A stretch of DNA of 64,000 nt from Aquabacterium humicola (GTDB taxonomy: Bacteria > Pseudomonadota > Gammaproteobacteria > Burkholderiales > Burkholderiaceae_C). Position 1 is the stretch's first letter. Every line of letters starts with the position of its first letter. The stretch covers positions 1,178,001-1,242,000 of the forward strand of contig NZ_JARGNB010000001.1 in assembly GCF_030167915.1 (NCBI RefSeq). The letters are read 5' to 3'. The notes below the pieces were generated by a model, which worked only from the letters and a program-made list of their open reading frames with translations, was not told the origin of the DNA and did no database searches. Made by a program: the position numbers and the translations under genes. Shown here one piece after another: positions 32,347 through 41,709 of this stretch.

Positions 32347-33513
32347 TTACTTGTCCCCCGGAACCTTCCCGTCGACACCCTTGACGTAGAACTTGATCCC
32401 GCCCAGGAACTCGTCGTCCGCGACCTTGTCCTTCTCGATCACGACCTTGCCGGTGTTGTCGGTGATCGGGCCCTTCCAGATCGAGAAGCTGCCGTCCTTC
32501 AGGCCGGCCTTGACCGTCTCGAGCTTGGCCTTCGCCTCGGCCGGCACGTCGGCGGCGAGGCCGACAAAGTCGATCGCGCCTTCTTTGACGCCCCACCAGG
32601 CCTTGCCGGTGACCCACTTGCCTTCCAGCGCATCACGCGTGGCCTTGATGTAGTACGGGCCCCAGTTGATCACCGCCGAGCCGAGGTGCGCCTTCGGGCC
32701 GTAGGCCGTCATGTCCGAGTCCCAGCCGAAGGCGCGCTTGCCCTTCTCTTCGGCGGTCTTCAGCACCGCGGCCGAATCGGTGTTCTGCATCAGCACGTCG
32801 GCGCCGCCGTTGATCAGCGCGGTCGCGGCTTCGGTTTCCTTCGGCGGGTTGAACCACTCGTTGACCCACACCACCTTGGTCTTGATCTTCGGGTTGACGC
32901 TCTGCGCGCCCAGCGTGAACGAGTTGATGTTGCGGATCACCTCGGGGATCGGGATCGAGCCGACGACGCCCAGCGTATTGGTCTTCGTCATCGCGCCGGC
33001 GATCACACCGGCCATGTAGGCGCCCTCGTAGGTGCGCGAGTCGTAGGTGCGCAGGTTCTCGGCCGTCTTGTAGCCGGTGGCGTGCTCGAACTTGACGTCC
33101 TTGGTGTCGGTGGCCACCTTCAGCATCGGCTCCATGTAGCCGAAGGTCGTGCCGAAGATCAGCTTGTTGCCCTGGCCGACCATGTCGCGGAACACGCGCT
33201 CGGCATCGGCCGCCTCGGGCACCTTCTCGACGAAGCTGGTGACCACCTTGTCGCCGAACTCCTTCTCGACCGCCTTGCGGCCGTTGTCGTGCGCGAAGGT
33301 CCAGCCGCCGTCGCCGACCGGGCCGACGTAGGCGAAGGCGATCTTCAGCGGCTCGGGCTTGGGCGCGGCGGCCGATGCAGCGGCGCTGGCCGGCGCGGCG
33401 GCCGTGGGCGCCGCCGGTTCTTGCTTCTTGCCGCAGCCCACCAGGGCGGCGGTGGCGGCCAGCGTGGACCAGCCGGCGAGTTTCAGGAGCGTGCGCTTCG
33501 AGGTCGGCGTCAT
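32347..33513 (-). CDS. BMP-family ABC transporter substrate-binding lipoprotein
   Basis: 388 residues. Twin-charged leader then lipobox LVGC at about residue 27 and an Ala/Pro linker to 50. The BMP (PnrA-like) domain follows: FAYVGPVGDGGWTFAHDNGR, GTTFGYMEPM, RTYEGAYMAGVIAGAMTKTN, VLMQNTDSAAVL and FGWDSDM. Homologues bind purine nucleosides or bases outside the inner membrane. Upstream in the same operon are both permeases, the ATPase and guanine deaminase, which supports purine uptake. GGAG before ATG at 33513. Confidence 0.92.
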   Translation of the reverse strand: MTPTSKRTLLKLAGWSTLAATAALVGCGKKQEPAAPTAAAPASAAASAAAPKPEPLKIAFAYVGPVGDGGWTFAHDNGRKAVEKEFGDKVVTSFVEKVPEAADAERVFRDMVGQGNKLIFGTTFGYMEPMLKVATDTKDVKFEHATGYKTAENLRTYDSRTYEGAYMAGVIAGAMTKTNTLGVVGSIPIPEVIRNINSFTLGAQSVNPKIKTKVVWVNEWFNPPKETEAATALINGGADVLMQNTDSAAVLKTAEEKGKRAFGWDSDMTAYGPKAHLGSAVINWGPYYIKATRDALEGKWVTGKAWWGVKEGAIDFVGLAADVPAEAKAKLETVKAGLKDGSFSIWKGPITDNTGKVVIEKDKVADDEFLGGIKFYVKGVDGKVPGDK

Positions 33514-33572
33514 GATTTCTCCAGGGGTGATGAGGGGGTGGAAAGGTCGAGCGGCGATTATGGGTCGCTGCA

Positions 33573-34487
33573 TCAGGGCGTGAACGGCTTGCCCAGCGAG
33601 GCCGGCATGTTGATGCGGATCCACGTCGGGTTGCGCGAGATCAGCACCAGCACGACGACGGTAGCGAGGTACGGCAACATCGACAGCCACTGGCTCGGGA
33701 TCTGCACACCTTCGCCCTGCAGGTGGAACTGCAGCATCGTGACGCCGCCGAAGAGGTACGCGCCCATCAGGATGCGCACCGGCCGCCAGGTCGCGAAGGT
33801 GGTCAGCGCCAGCGCGATCCAGCCCTTGCCGGCCACCATGCCTTCGACCCACAGCGGCGTGTAGATCACCGAGATGTAGGCCCCCGCCAGGCCGCACAGC
33901 GCGCCGCCGACCACCACCGCCAGCAGCCGGATGCGTCGCACCGGATAACCCAGCGCGTGAGCGGAGTCGGGCGACTCGCCGACCGCGCGCAGCACCAGCC
34001 CGGCGCGCGAGCGGTACAGGAACCAGGTCAGCGCGAGCGTCAGGATCACCGCCAGGTAGACCATCGGGTGGTGCTTGAACAGCGCCGGTCCGATGAACGG
34101 GATGTCGGCCAGGCCCGGGATCTCGAACTTCATGCGCGGGCCCAGCTTCTCCTGCGTGAAGCGGATGCCGGCGAAGGCCGAGAAGCCGATGCCGAAGAGG
34201 CTCAGCGCCAGGCCGCTGGCGTACTGGTTGGTGTTCAGCCAGATCACCAGCAGCCCGAACACCAGCGCCATCAGGGCACCGGCGCCCATGCCGGCGGCGA
34301 AGGCCATCAGGTCGCTACCGGTTGTCACCGCGGTGGCGAAGCCGGCGATCGCGGCGACGAGCATCATGCCCTCGGCGCCGAGGTTCAAGACCCCCGCGCG
34401 TTCGTTGATCAGAAGTCCCAGACCGGCGATCGCCAGCACGGTGCCAGCCGACAAGGTCGCGGCCACCAGGAGCGCAAAGGATTCCAT
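33573..34487 (-). CDS. ABC transporter permease, BMP/purine type (second permease)
   Basis: 304 residues, about eight hydrophobic segments. Typical BPD_transp_2 features: LAIAGLGLLINERAGVLNLG, EGMMLVAAIAGFATA, the cytoplasmic loop RAVGESPDSAHALGYPVRRI that contacts the ATPase, and GGALCGLAGAYISVIY. It forms the membrane channel with the gene product at 34510-35604. Gap of 22 bp to that gene and 59 bp to the lipoprotein gene. Confidence 0.92.
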   Translation of the reverse strand: MESFALLVAATLSAGTVLAIAGLGLLINERAGVLNLGAEGMMLVAAIAGFATAVTTGSDLMAFAAGMGAGALMALVFGLLVIWLNTNQYASGLALSLFGIGFSAFAGIRFTQEKLGPRMKFEIPGLADIPFIGPALFKHHPMVYLAVILTLALTWFLYRSRAGLVLRAVGESPDSAHALGYPVRRIRLLAVVVGGALCGLAGAYISVIYTPLWVEGMVAGKGWIALALTTFATWRPVRILMGAYLFGGVTMLQFHLQGEGVQIPSQWLSMLPYLATVVVLVLISRNPTWIRINMPASLGKPFTP

Positions 34488-34509
34488 CGTGATTCTCCTG
34501 GGTGTTCGA

Positions 34510-35604
34510 TCAGTGCGCGGCCACGGCCGCTGCGGCCGGCGTGCGGCGCGCAGGCTGCCAGCGCACGCGGTAGTGGATCAGCGTGTCGGAGGCCAGCAGC
34601 GCGAACAGCAGCAGTCCCTGGAACACGCCGGTGATCGACTTCGGCAGCCCCAGGCGCGACTGCGCCAGCTCGCCGCCGATGTAGAACATGCTCATCAGCA
34701 CCGCCGCGAAGACCACGCCCACCGGGTGCAGCCGGCCGACGAAGGCGACGATGATCGCGGCGAAGCCGTAGCCCACCGGCACGTACGGTGTCAGCTGCCC
34801 CAGCGGCCCGGCCGCTTCCAGCCCGCCCGCCAGGCCGGCCAGGCCGCCCGACAGCAGCAGCGCCAGCCACAGCGCCTTGCGTGACGAGAAGCCGGCATAA
34901 CGCGCGGCCGCCGGCGCGAGGCCGCCGACCTGCAGCTGGAAACCCGCGTAGGTGCGGAACAGCAGCAGCCACGTCAGCGCCACCGCACCCAGCGCCACCA
35001 GCACGCCGATGTGCGCGCGGAAGCCGTCGACCAGGCGCGGAATCTTGGTCGCCGCGGCGAAGGTGATGGTCTGCGGGAAGTTGTAGCCCTTGGGGTCCTT
35101 CCACGGCCCGTAGACCAGGTACGACAGCAGCAGCTCGGCCACGTACACCAGCATCAGGCTGACGAGGATCTCGTTGGCGTTGAAACGGTCGCGCAGCAGC
35201 GCGGTGATGCCGGCCCACACCATGCCGCCGAGCACGCCGGCCGCGAGCACCAGGAACACGATCGCGCGCGAGGTGTCGGGCCCGGCCTGCATCGCGACAC
35301 CCGACGCGAAGATCGCGCCGAGCACGAACTGCCCCTCGGCGCCGATGTTCCAGACGTTCGAGCGGTAGCAGACCGCCAGGCCCAGCGCGATCAGCGCCAG
35401 CGGCGTCGCCTTGATGGCGATCTCGCTCAACGCGTAGGCGTTCTTCACCGGCTCGACGAAGAACATCTGCAGGCCGCGCACCGGGTCCTTGCCGAGCAGG
35501 GTGAACAGGATCACGCCGACCACCACGGTGATCACCAGCGCGATCAGCGGCGAGGCAATGGACATCGCCTTCGACGGCTGCGGGCGGGCTTCGAGCTTAA
35601 GCAT
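34510..35604 (-). CDS. ABC transporter permease, BMP/purine type (first permease)
   Basis: 364 residues, about nine hydrophobic segments. Contains YRSNVWNIGAEGQFVLGAIF, RDRFNANEILVSLMLVYVAE, the coupling-helix region GGLAPAAARYAGFSSRKALW, and GLAGGLEAAGPLGQLTPYVPVGYGF (motif split over two helices). The ATG at 35604 lies inside the end of the ATPase gene (8-base overlap), indicating translational coupling. The tail (RRTPAAAAVAAH) is low complexity. Confidence 0.92.
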   Translation of the reverse strand: MLKLEARPQPSKAMSIASPLIALVITVVVGVILFTLLGKDPVRGLQMFFVEPVKNAYALSEIAIKATPLALIALGLAVCYRSNVWNIGAEGQFVLGAIFASGVAMQAGPDTSRAIVFLVLAAGVLGGMVWAGITALLRDRFNANEILVSLMLVYVAELLLSYLVYGPWKDPKGYNFPQTITFAAATKIPRLVDGFRAHIGVLVALGAVALTWLLLFRTYAGFQLQVGGLAPAAARYAGFSSRKALWLALLLSGGLAGLAGGLEAAGPLGQLTPYVPVGYGFAAIIVAFVGRLHPVGVVFAAVLMSMFYIGGELAQSRLGLPKSITGVFQGLLLFALLASDTLIHYRVRWQPARRTPAAAAVAAH

Positions 35605-37183
35605 GGCGGGCACTCCTGGCGGACGTCGGCGCGGCGGGGAACGGATGCACGTTGGTGTTGGCGTCGTTGTGGGCATCGGGATCGGGCGGCGGCTCGTCCC
35701 ACAGGCCCGACATCCACTGGCCGATGCGCTCGACCGTGGCTTCGGCCACCGGGATGCTCGGCGACATCTTTCCCTGCGCGATCACCAGCAGCCGGTCGCT
35801 GATCTCGAACAGCTCGTCGAGCTCCTCGCTGACGATCAAGAGCGCGCAGCCTTCGTCGCGCAGCCGCAGCAACTCGCCGCGGATGAAGGCCGCGGCACCG
35901 ACGTCCACGCCCCAGGTCGGCTGCGAGACGATCAAGAGCTTCGGCTTCGCGTCGATCTCGCGGCCGACGATGAACTTCTGCAGGTTGCCGCCCGAGAGGC
36001 TCTTCGCCGCCGCGCCCGGGCCGCCGGCCTTGACGTTGAAGCGCCGGATCAGGTCCTCGGCCATCAACTTCACCGCGCCGGTGCGCAGCCAGCCGCCGGC
36101 GCCGATGGCCTCGGTGCGCGTCAGCAGCGTGTTCTCGGCCAGCGACATCGTCGGCACCGCACCGCGGCCCAGCCGCTCCTCGGGCACGAAGTTCAGGCCC
36201 AGCTTGCGCCGCTTCTTCGGCGACGCGGTGGCGATGTCGGTGCCGAACAGGCTGATCGTGCCGGGCGACGAACGGCGGTCCTCGCCTGACAGCGCGGCCA
36301 TCAGCTCCTGCTGGCCGTTGCCGGAGACACCAGCGATGCCGACGATCTCGCCGGCGCGCACCTGGAAGCCGATGCCGTCGAGCGTGCGTCCGAAGGGGCC
36401 GCTCTTGGCGAGCGACAGGCCCTTGACCTCCAGCGCCACCGCACCGGGATTGGCCGGCCGGTGCTGCAGCTGCGGCGGCTCGGCGCCGATCATCAGCCGC
36501 GACAGGCTGGCGTTGGTCTCGCGCGTCGGGTCGACCTCGCCCGTCACCTTGCCGCCGCGCATCACCGTGCAGTGGTGGCAGAGCTCGCGGATCTCGTCGA
36601 GCTTGTGGCTGATGTAGAGGATCGAGCAGCCCTCGTGCGCCAGCTGGCGCAGCGTGAGGAACAGCGTCTGCACCGCCTGCGGCGTCAGCACCGAAGTCGG
36701 TTCGTCGAGGATCAAGAGCTGCGGGTTCGTCAGCAGCGCGCGCACGATCTCGACGCGCTGCCGCTCGCCCACCGACAGCGTATGCACCGGCCGCAGCGGG
36801 TCGACCTCGATGCCGTACTCCTTCGAGACGCCGCGGATGCGCTCGGTCACCTGCGGCAGCGGCAGCGACTTGTCGAGGCCGAGCCAGATGTTCTCGGCGG
36901 CCGACAAGGTGTCGAACAGCGAGAAGTGCTGGAACACCATCGCGATGCCCAGGTGCCGCGCCTGTTGCGGGTTGGCGATGCGCACCGGCTGGCCGTTCCA
37001 GCGCACCTCGCCCGCGTCCGGCTGCACCGCGCCGTAGATGATCTTCATCAGCGTCGATTTGCCTGCGCCGTTCTCGCCGAGCACGGCGTGAATCTGGCCG
37101 GGAGCGACGCGCAAGCTCACGTCGTCATTCGCCCGCACCGCGGGGTACTGCTTCGTGATGCCCGCGAGTTCGAGTCGCAGCAT
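35597..37183 (-). CDS. ABC transporter ATPase, two nucleotide-binding domains, BMP/purine type
   Basis: 528 residues with two ABC domains. Domain 1: Walker A GENGAGKST near 36, signature LSVGERQRVEI, Walker B LLILDEPTSVL. Domain 2: degenerate Walker A GVSGNGQQE near 290, signature LSGGNLQKFIVGREI, and LLIVSQPTWGVDVGA, where Gln replaces the catalytic Glu. This asymmetric pattern is the norm in sugar/BMP-type importers. It energises the two permeases that follow. Acidic/Asn-rich C-terminal tail of about 30 residues. Gap of 60 bp from guanine deaminase. Confidence 0.95.
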   Translation of the reverse strand: MLRLELAGITKQYPAVRANDDVSLRVAPGQIHAVLGENGAGKSTLMKIIYGAVQPDAGEVRWNGQPVRIANPQQARHLGIAMVFQHFSLFDTLSAAENIWLGLDKSLPLPQVTERIRGVSKEYGIEVDPLRPVHTLSVGERQRVEIVRALLTNPQLLILDEPTSVLTPQAVQTLFLTLRQLAHEGCSILYISHKLDEIRELCHHCTVMRGGKVTGEVDPTRETNASLSRLMIGAEPPQLQHRPANPGAVALEVKGLSLAKSGPFGRTLDGIGFQVRAGEIVGIAGVSGNGQQELMAALSGEDRRSSPGTISLFGTDIATASPKKRRKLGLNFVPEERLGRGAVPTMSLAENTLLTRTEAIGAGGWLRTGAVKLMAEDLIRRFNVKAGGPGAAAKSLSGGNLQKFIVGREIDAKPKLLIVSQPTWGVDVGAAAFIRGELLRLRDEGCALLIVSEELDELFEISDRLLVIAQGKMSPSIPVAEATVERIGQWMSGLWDEPPPDPDAHNDANTNVHPFPAAPTSARSARHA

Positions 37184-37243
37184 AAAACTGTCTCCTGCAA
37201 ATGGCTTTCTCGGGTCTTGGCGCCCGCGAACCTGGTTCTCGCT

Positions 37244-38542
37244 CTAGCGCTCGTAGCGGCGAATTCCGCCCACCCAGCTCTCCACCAGATTGCGTTCGTC
37301 GCCCAGCGTCAGCCAGGCGAAGACCTTCTCATGCAACTCCCGCGCCACCGCGTGCCGGCGTTCGGCGACCGAGCCGACGGCCCAGTCCCAGACGCAGAAA
37401 TCGGCCGCGCAGCCGGGTTCGAGGGATCCGATCTCGTGGCCAAGCCGCAGCGCCTGCGCGGCGGCCCGGGTCGCCGCATGCAGCAGCGCCCACGCCGACA
37501 GCTTGGTGCCGGCCAGCGCCTGCACCTTGTAGCCGTCGGCCATCGTCCGGTGCATCGACAGCGAGGTACCGCCGCCGACGTCGCTGCCCAGGCTGACGTT
37601 GAAGCCCGCCTCCCGTGCCTCGCGCCAGCCGAAGAGGCCGCTGCCGAGGAACAGGTTCGACGAAGGGCAGTGCGCGATCTGCGCGCCGCTGTCGTGCAGC
37701 AGCGCGCGATCCGTTGCATCGAGCCAGATGCCGTGTGCCAGCACCGAGCGCTCGTTCAGCAAGCCGTGGCCTGCATAGACATCCAGGTAGCTGCGCGCGC
37801 TCGGGAACAGCTCGGCGATCCAGCGCACCTCGGCCGGGTTCTCGGCGACGTGCGTCTGCATGTAGACGCCGGGGTGCTCGGCCAGCAGCCGGCCGGCCAT
37901 CGCCAGCTGCTCGTCCGTGCTGGTGGCGGCGAAGCGCGGCGTCAGCGCATAGGCGATGCGGCCGCGGCCGTGCCAGGCGTCGATCAGCGCGCGGCATTCG
38001 GCTTCGGCGTGCACAACGTCGTCGCGCAGGTTGTCCGGTGCGTGGCGGTCCATCAGCACCTTGCCGGCGATGACGCGCATGCCGCGGCTCATCGCGGCAT
38101 CGAAGAGCGCCTCGGTCGCCGTGCGGTGCACGGTCGGGAAGACGACGGCCGACGTCGTGCCGTGCTCGAGCAGCGCGTCGAGGAAGAGCTTCGCGCCGGC
38201 AGCGGCGGCCTCGGGCTCGGCATGGCGGGCTTCGGCGGGGAAGGTATAGGTCTCCAGCCAGTCCAGCAGCTGCGCGCCCCACGACGCGATCACGTCGATC
38301 TGCGGGCAGTGCACATGCGTGTCGATGAAGCCCGGCAGCAGCAGCTGGCCGCGGCGGTCGATCTTCAGGAAATCCTCGCCCGGTTCATGCGGCTGCACGG
38401 CGGCGATGCGGCCGTTTTCGTCGGTCAGCAGCCAGTGGTCGGGACGAAAACGCACGGCGGCGCTGTGAATGTCAGCCAGGCCGGGGTCGGCGGTGAAGTC
38501 GAGCAGGTCCGCGCGGATCGCGGTCTTCGGGAGCATGGTCAT
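37244..38542 (-). CDS. guaD: Guanine deaminase
   Basis: 432 residues, amidohydrolase superfamily. Metal ligands PGFIDTHVHCPQIDVIASWG near 73, QTHVAEN, LAHGIWLD and GSDVGGGTSLSMHRTM; the CPQ after HVH and the PRFAATST motif mark guanine deaminase. It converts guanine to xanthine in the cytoplasm, the substrate for the xdh products encoded 1.6 kb away. It is the first gene of an operon with the four ABC transporter genes, so guanine import and deamination are probably co-regulated. Start ATG 38542; a Met two codons later is equally possible. Confidence 0.95.
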   Translation of the reverse strand: MTMLPKTAIRADLLDFTADPGLADIHSAAVRFRPDHWLLTDENGRIAAVQPHEPGEDFLKIDRRGQLLLPGFIDTHVHCPQIDVIASWGAQLLDWLETYTFPAEARHAEPEAAAAGAKLFLDALLEHGTTSAVVFPTVHRTATEALFDAAMSRGMRVIAGKVLMDRHAPDNLRDDVVHAEAECRALIDAWHGRGRIAYALTPRFAATSTDEQLAMAGRLLAEHPGVYMQTHVAENPAEVRWIAELFPSARSYLDVYAGHGLLNERSVLAHGIWLDATDRALLHDSGAQIAHCPSSNLFLGSGLFGWREAREAGFNVSLGSDVGGGTSLSMHRTMADGYKVQALAGTKLSAWALLHAATRAAAQALRLGHEIGSLEPGCAADFCVWDWAVGSVAERRHAVARELHEKVFAWLTLGDERNLVESWVGGIRRYER

Positions 38543-38639
38543 GGGGTCGTTGTCGTTGTCGTCGTGTCAGCCCGCTCTAGGGGTTTCGACTTCGTGAGTT
38601 CTGAGCGCCCGAGCGGCATGGGCCGCGGGCGCATCGGGC

Positions 38640-39101
38640 CGAGTCCGGCGGTCGGCCCCGGGGGGGCCGACTTCGCTGCGGTCCTCGGCTTGGGGGCGCG
38701 CCGTCCATTTAGCTTCGCTCGCTGCGCTCGCTTCGCACAGCGCCGGCGAGTCAGTTGTTGAAGCTCGCTTCGCTCGCCGCCCCCAAGCCTCCGGTCCTCG
38801 CCGCCTCCCACGGCCCGCTGCGCCCGCAGCCCAAGCCGCTCTCCTGCGAGGTGTTGGCATGCGTCTCTTCGCGCACCACCGTGCTTCGCAAAGGCGCAGG
38901 CGGCCAGGCCGCAGCGCGCGTGGGAGGCGCCGGCCTGAGGCGGTTCGGGGGTCGGCGTGAGCGCAGCGAACGCTTCGTGAACTGACTCGCCGGCGCTGTG
39001 CGCAGCGCGCCAGCGCGCCAGCGCGGAGCTAAATGGACGGCGCGACCCCCGGACCGACTCAGGCCGGGGAGTCGGCCCCCCAGGGCCGACCGCCGGACTC
39101 G
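38640..39101. repeat. ~460-bp imperfect palindrome (large inverted repeat)
   Basis: This fills most of the 619-bp gap 38543-39161, which holds no credible gene. Perfectly complementary blocks: 38640-38658 with 39083-39101 (19 bp), 38697-38714 with 39027-39044 (18 bp), 38734-38756 with 38980-39002 (23 bp), 38803-38812 with 38919-38928 (10 bp). Their midpoints agree at 38866-38871, so this is one structure with small mismatches and indels, not chance repeats. Between blocks are GCTCGCTTCG-type short repeats. It could fold as a cruciform or long RNA hairpin, and may be a MITE-like element. Reading frames through it are Arg/Ala-rich and judged spurious. Confidence 0.85.
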
Positions 39102-39161
39102 CGCGATGCGGCCTGGCCGCCTGCGCCTTTGTCGTGCCGCCGATCGCACGCAACAGAGCAA

Positions 39162-40118
39162 TCACGCGCGCCCCCCTTCCGACAACCCGCGCGCGACATC
39201 CCGCACCTGCTCGCGCAGCCAGCGGATCGCCGGCGACGCGTGCGTCAGGTCGTGCCACAGCTGGTAGTAGGTGAGCTGCGGGAAGTCCACCGGGCAGCGC
39301 ACGATGCGCACCGGCAGGAAGCCGAGGTAGCGCGCACAGAACTGGCGGCCGGTGGTCAGCACGAGATGGGTGCGCGCGACCATCGCCGGCGCCAGGCCGA
39401 AGTGGGGCGTGCGCACGGCGATGTTGCGTTCGAGGCCCTGCGCCTGCAGGTGCTCCTCGACGACACCGCGGCCGCCGGCGTGCAGCGGCGTCGGCGCGAT
39501 GTGTTCGCTCTGAAGGTAGCGGTCCAGAGTCCAGCTGCGCGGGCTGCGCACGGCCGGATGGTCCTGCGCGACGAGGCAGACGATCTCGTCGCTGATCAGC
39601 CGCCCCAGGTGCAGTTCGGCCGGCGGCTGCAGCCAGTTGCCGATCACTACGTCGACCTCGCCGCGCGCGAGGTGGCCGCGGTAGTCGAAGTCGCGCGTCA
39701 GCGGCAGCAGGTCCAGGTGCACGTTCGGCGCCTGCATCTTCACGCGGGACACCAGCTCGGGCAGGAACAGCGGGTCGAGGTAGTCGCTGGCGGCGATGCG
39801 GAAGGTCACCTCGGCCTGCTCGGGCGCGAAACCCTGGGCCGGCGAGTGGCCGCCGAACATGGCCTGCGCGCCCTGCAGGATCTGCGCGGCCGCCGGCAGC
39901 AGCGACAGCGCCACCGCGGTGGGCGCCATGCCGGCGCCGCTGCGCACCAGCAAGGGGTCACCCGTCAGCGAACGCAAACGCTTCAGTTGGGCCGACACGG
40001 CCGGTTGGCTGGTCGCGAGCCTCAAGGCGGCGCGCGACACGCTGCGTTCGGTGATCACGGTGTGGAAGACCCTGACGAGAGACAACTCGATCTTGTCGAA
40101 CGCAGCGCCGCGTGCCAT
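39162..40118 (-). CDS. LysR-family transcriptional regulator (divergent from xdhABC)
   Basis: 318 residues. Winged helix-turn-helix at 10-70: LVRVFHTVITERSVSRAA, LATSQPAVSAQLKRL, DPLLVRSGAGMAPT. Effector domain from about 100 (FRIAASDYLDPLFLPELV; a second lobe near 180-260). Transcribed away from xdhA with a 70-bp shared region, so it most likely controls xdhABC, possibly with a purine ligand. Ends 61 bp from the large palindrome. Confidence 0.93.
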   Translation of the reverse strand: MARGAAFDKIELSLVRVFHTVITERSVSRAALRLATSQPAVSAQLKRLRSLTGDPLLVRSGAGMAPTAVALSLLPAAAQILQGAQAMFGGHSPAQGFAPEQAEVTFRIAASDYLDPLFLPELVSRVKMQAPNVHLDLLPLTRDFDYRGHLARGEVDVVIGNWLQPPAELHLGRLISDEIVCLVAQDHPAVRSPRSWTLDRYLQSEHIAPTPLHAGGRGVVEEHLQAQGLERNIAVRTPHFGLAPAMVARTHLVLTTGRQFCARYLGFLPVRIVRCPVDFPQLTYYQLWHDLTHASPAIRWLREQVRDVARGLSEGGRA

Positions 40119-40188
40119 ACGAGCATTTTGATAGGAGTTATAAGGTCGATCGTATACACAGCCGGCGATCAGCAGCTAAGTTACGGGT
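40119..40188. promoter_or_regulatory. Shared LysR/xdhABC control region
   Basis: Seventy bases between divergent starts, locally AT-rich against the window. ATACGA at 40117-40122 pairs with TCGTAT at 40150-40155, and a nearer interrupted palindrome ATA-N10-TAT lies at 40140-40155. Either could be a LysR-type binding site. Elements like TTGATA (40128-40133) and TATAAG (40139-40144) are near but too close to call a promoter. Confidence 0.35.
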
Positions 40189-41709
40189 ATGTCCCAAGCA
40201 CCACACGGCGCCCCGAGCGCTCCCGACCAGACGGCCGCCGCGAGCCTCGATGCGGCACGGCCCGTGCGCTTCTTCCACCGCGGCGAGATCGTCTCGCTGG
40301 GCGACGTGGAACCCACCCGCACCGTGCTGAACTGGCTGCGCGAAGACGCGCATTGCAGCGGCACCAAGGAAGGCTGCAACGAGGGCGATTGCGGCGCCTG
40401 CACCGTGATGGTCGGCGAGCTGCAAGGCGACGATCGCATCGCCTGGCAGACCGTCAACGCGTGCATCCAGTTCATGCCGGTGCTCGACGGCAAGGCGCTG
40501 CTGACGGTGGAAGACCTGAAGCAGGGCGAGCAGCTGCACCCGGTGCAGCAGGCGATGGTCGACTGCCACGGCTCGCAATGCGGCTTCTGCACGCCGGGCT
40601 TCGTGATGTCGATGACCGCCTGCTACGAGCGCCACCAGGGCTGCGGCACGCAGCCGACGCGCCAGCAGCTGGCCGACGAGCTGTCCGGCAACCTCTGCCG
40701 CTGCACCGGCTACCGGCCGATCCTCGATGCCGGCCAGCGCATGTTCGAGCTGCCGGTGCAGCGCCTGGACGAAGCGCCGATCGCCGCCGCGCTGCGCACG
40801 CTGCGCGCCGACGCGACGCTCGCCCGCCCCGGCTTCTTCGCGCCCCGCACCTTGCCCGAATTCGCCGCGCTGCGCGCCGCGAAGCCCGAGGCCCGCCTGC
40901 TCGCCGGCTGCACCGACATCGGCCTGTGGGTCAACAAGCAGTTCCGCGACCTGGGCGAGATCCTGTACATCGGCGAGGTGGCCGAGCTGAAGGCGATCCG
41001 CGATGTCGACGGCCAGCTTCAGATCGGCGCCGCCGCGTCGCTGGAAGACGCGTGGACCGCGCTCGAGCGCCGCTGGCCTGCCGTGCGCGAGATGCACCTG
41101 CGCTTCGCGTCGCCGCCGATCCGCCACGCCGGCACGATGGGCGGCAACATCGCCAACGGCTCGCCGATCGGCGATTCGGCGCCGGTGCTGATCGCGCTGG
41201 GCGCGCACATCGTGCTGCGCCGCGGCGAGGCCGAGCGCACGATGCTGCTGCAGGACTTCTACCTCGACTACATGAAGAACCAGCTGCAGCCGGGCGAGTT
41301 CGTGCAGGCGCTGCGGGTGCCGCTGCCGCGCGACGGGGAACTGCTGCGCGCCTACAAGCTGAGCAAGCGCTACGACAGCGACATCTCGGGCCTGGCCGCC
41401 GGGCTGTGGTTGAAGCTCGACGGCGACCTCGTGCAGGACGTGCGCCTGGTCTTCGGCGGCATGGCCGCCATCGTCAAGCGCGCGAAGGGCGCGGAGGCCG
41501 CGCTGCGCGGCCAGCCGTGGACCGAGGCCGCGCTGCGACGCGCGATGACCGCGCTGGACACCGACTACACGCCGCTGTCCGACCTGCGCGCCAGCGCCGG
41601 CTACCGCCGCCGCGCCGCGCGCAACCTGCTGCAGCGGCTGTTCCTCGAAACGAGACCGTCGGCGCCCTTGAGCAGCAAGCACGTCTCGGTGTGGAGCGAC
41701 ATCGTATGA
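40189..41709 (+). CDS. xdhA: Xanthine dehydrogenase small subunit (FeS/FAD)
   Basis: 506 residues. Two [2Fe-2S] domains: GCNEGDCGACTVMVGEL near 62 and CGFCTPGFVMSM...LCRCTGYRPI to about 175 (motifs separated). FAD domain from 215: LLAGCTDIGLWVNK, FASPPIRHAGTMGGNIANGS, then the CO-dehydrogenase flavoprotein C-domain. Electrons from the molybdenum subunit pass through these centres to NAD+. The stop overlaps the xdhB start by 4 bases. Confidence 0.96.
   Translation: MSQAPHGAPSAPDQTAAASLDAARPVRFFHRGEIVSLGDVEPTRTVLNWLREDAHCSGTKEGCNEGDCGACTVMVGELQGDDRIAWQTVNACIQFMPVLDGKALLTVEDLKQGEQLHPVQQAMVDCHGSQCGFCTPGFVMSMTACYERHQGCGTQPTRQQLADELSGNLCRCTGYRPILDAGQRMFELPVQRLDEAPIAAALRTLRADATLARPGFFAPRTLPEFAALRAAKPEARLLAGCTDIGLWVNKQFRDLGEILYIGEVAELKAIRDVDGQLQIGAAASLEDAWTALERRWPAVREMHLRFASPPIRHAGTMGGNIANGSPIGDSAPVLIALGAHIVLRRGEAERTMLLQDFYLDYMKNQLQPGEFVQALRVPLPRDGELLRAYKLSKRYDSDISGLAAGLWLKLDGDLVQDVRLVFGGMAAIVKRAKGAEAALRGQPWTEAALRRAMTALDTDYTPLSDLRASAGYRRRAARNLLQRLFLETRPSAPLSSKHVSVWSDIV

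Noticed and set aside
38539-39258. Long minus-strand reading frame through the large palindrome
   Set aside because: It is Arg/Ala/Gly-rich, ends inside neighbouring genes and follows the repeat structure; both arms code related low-complexity text, as expected of a spurious frame in a repeat.
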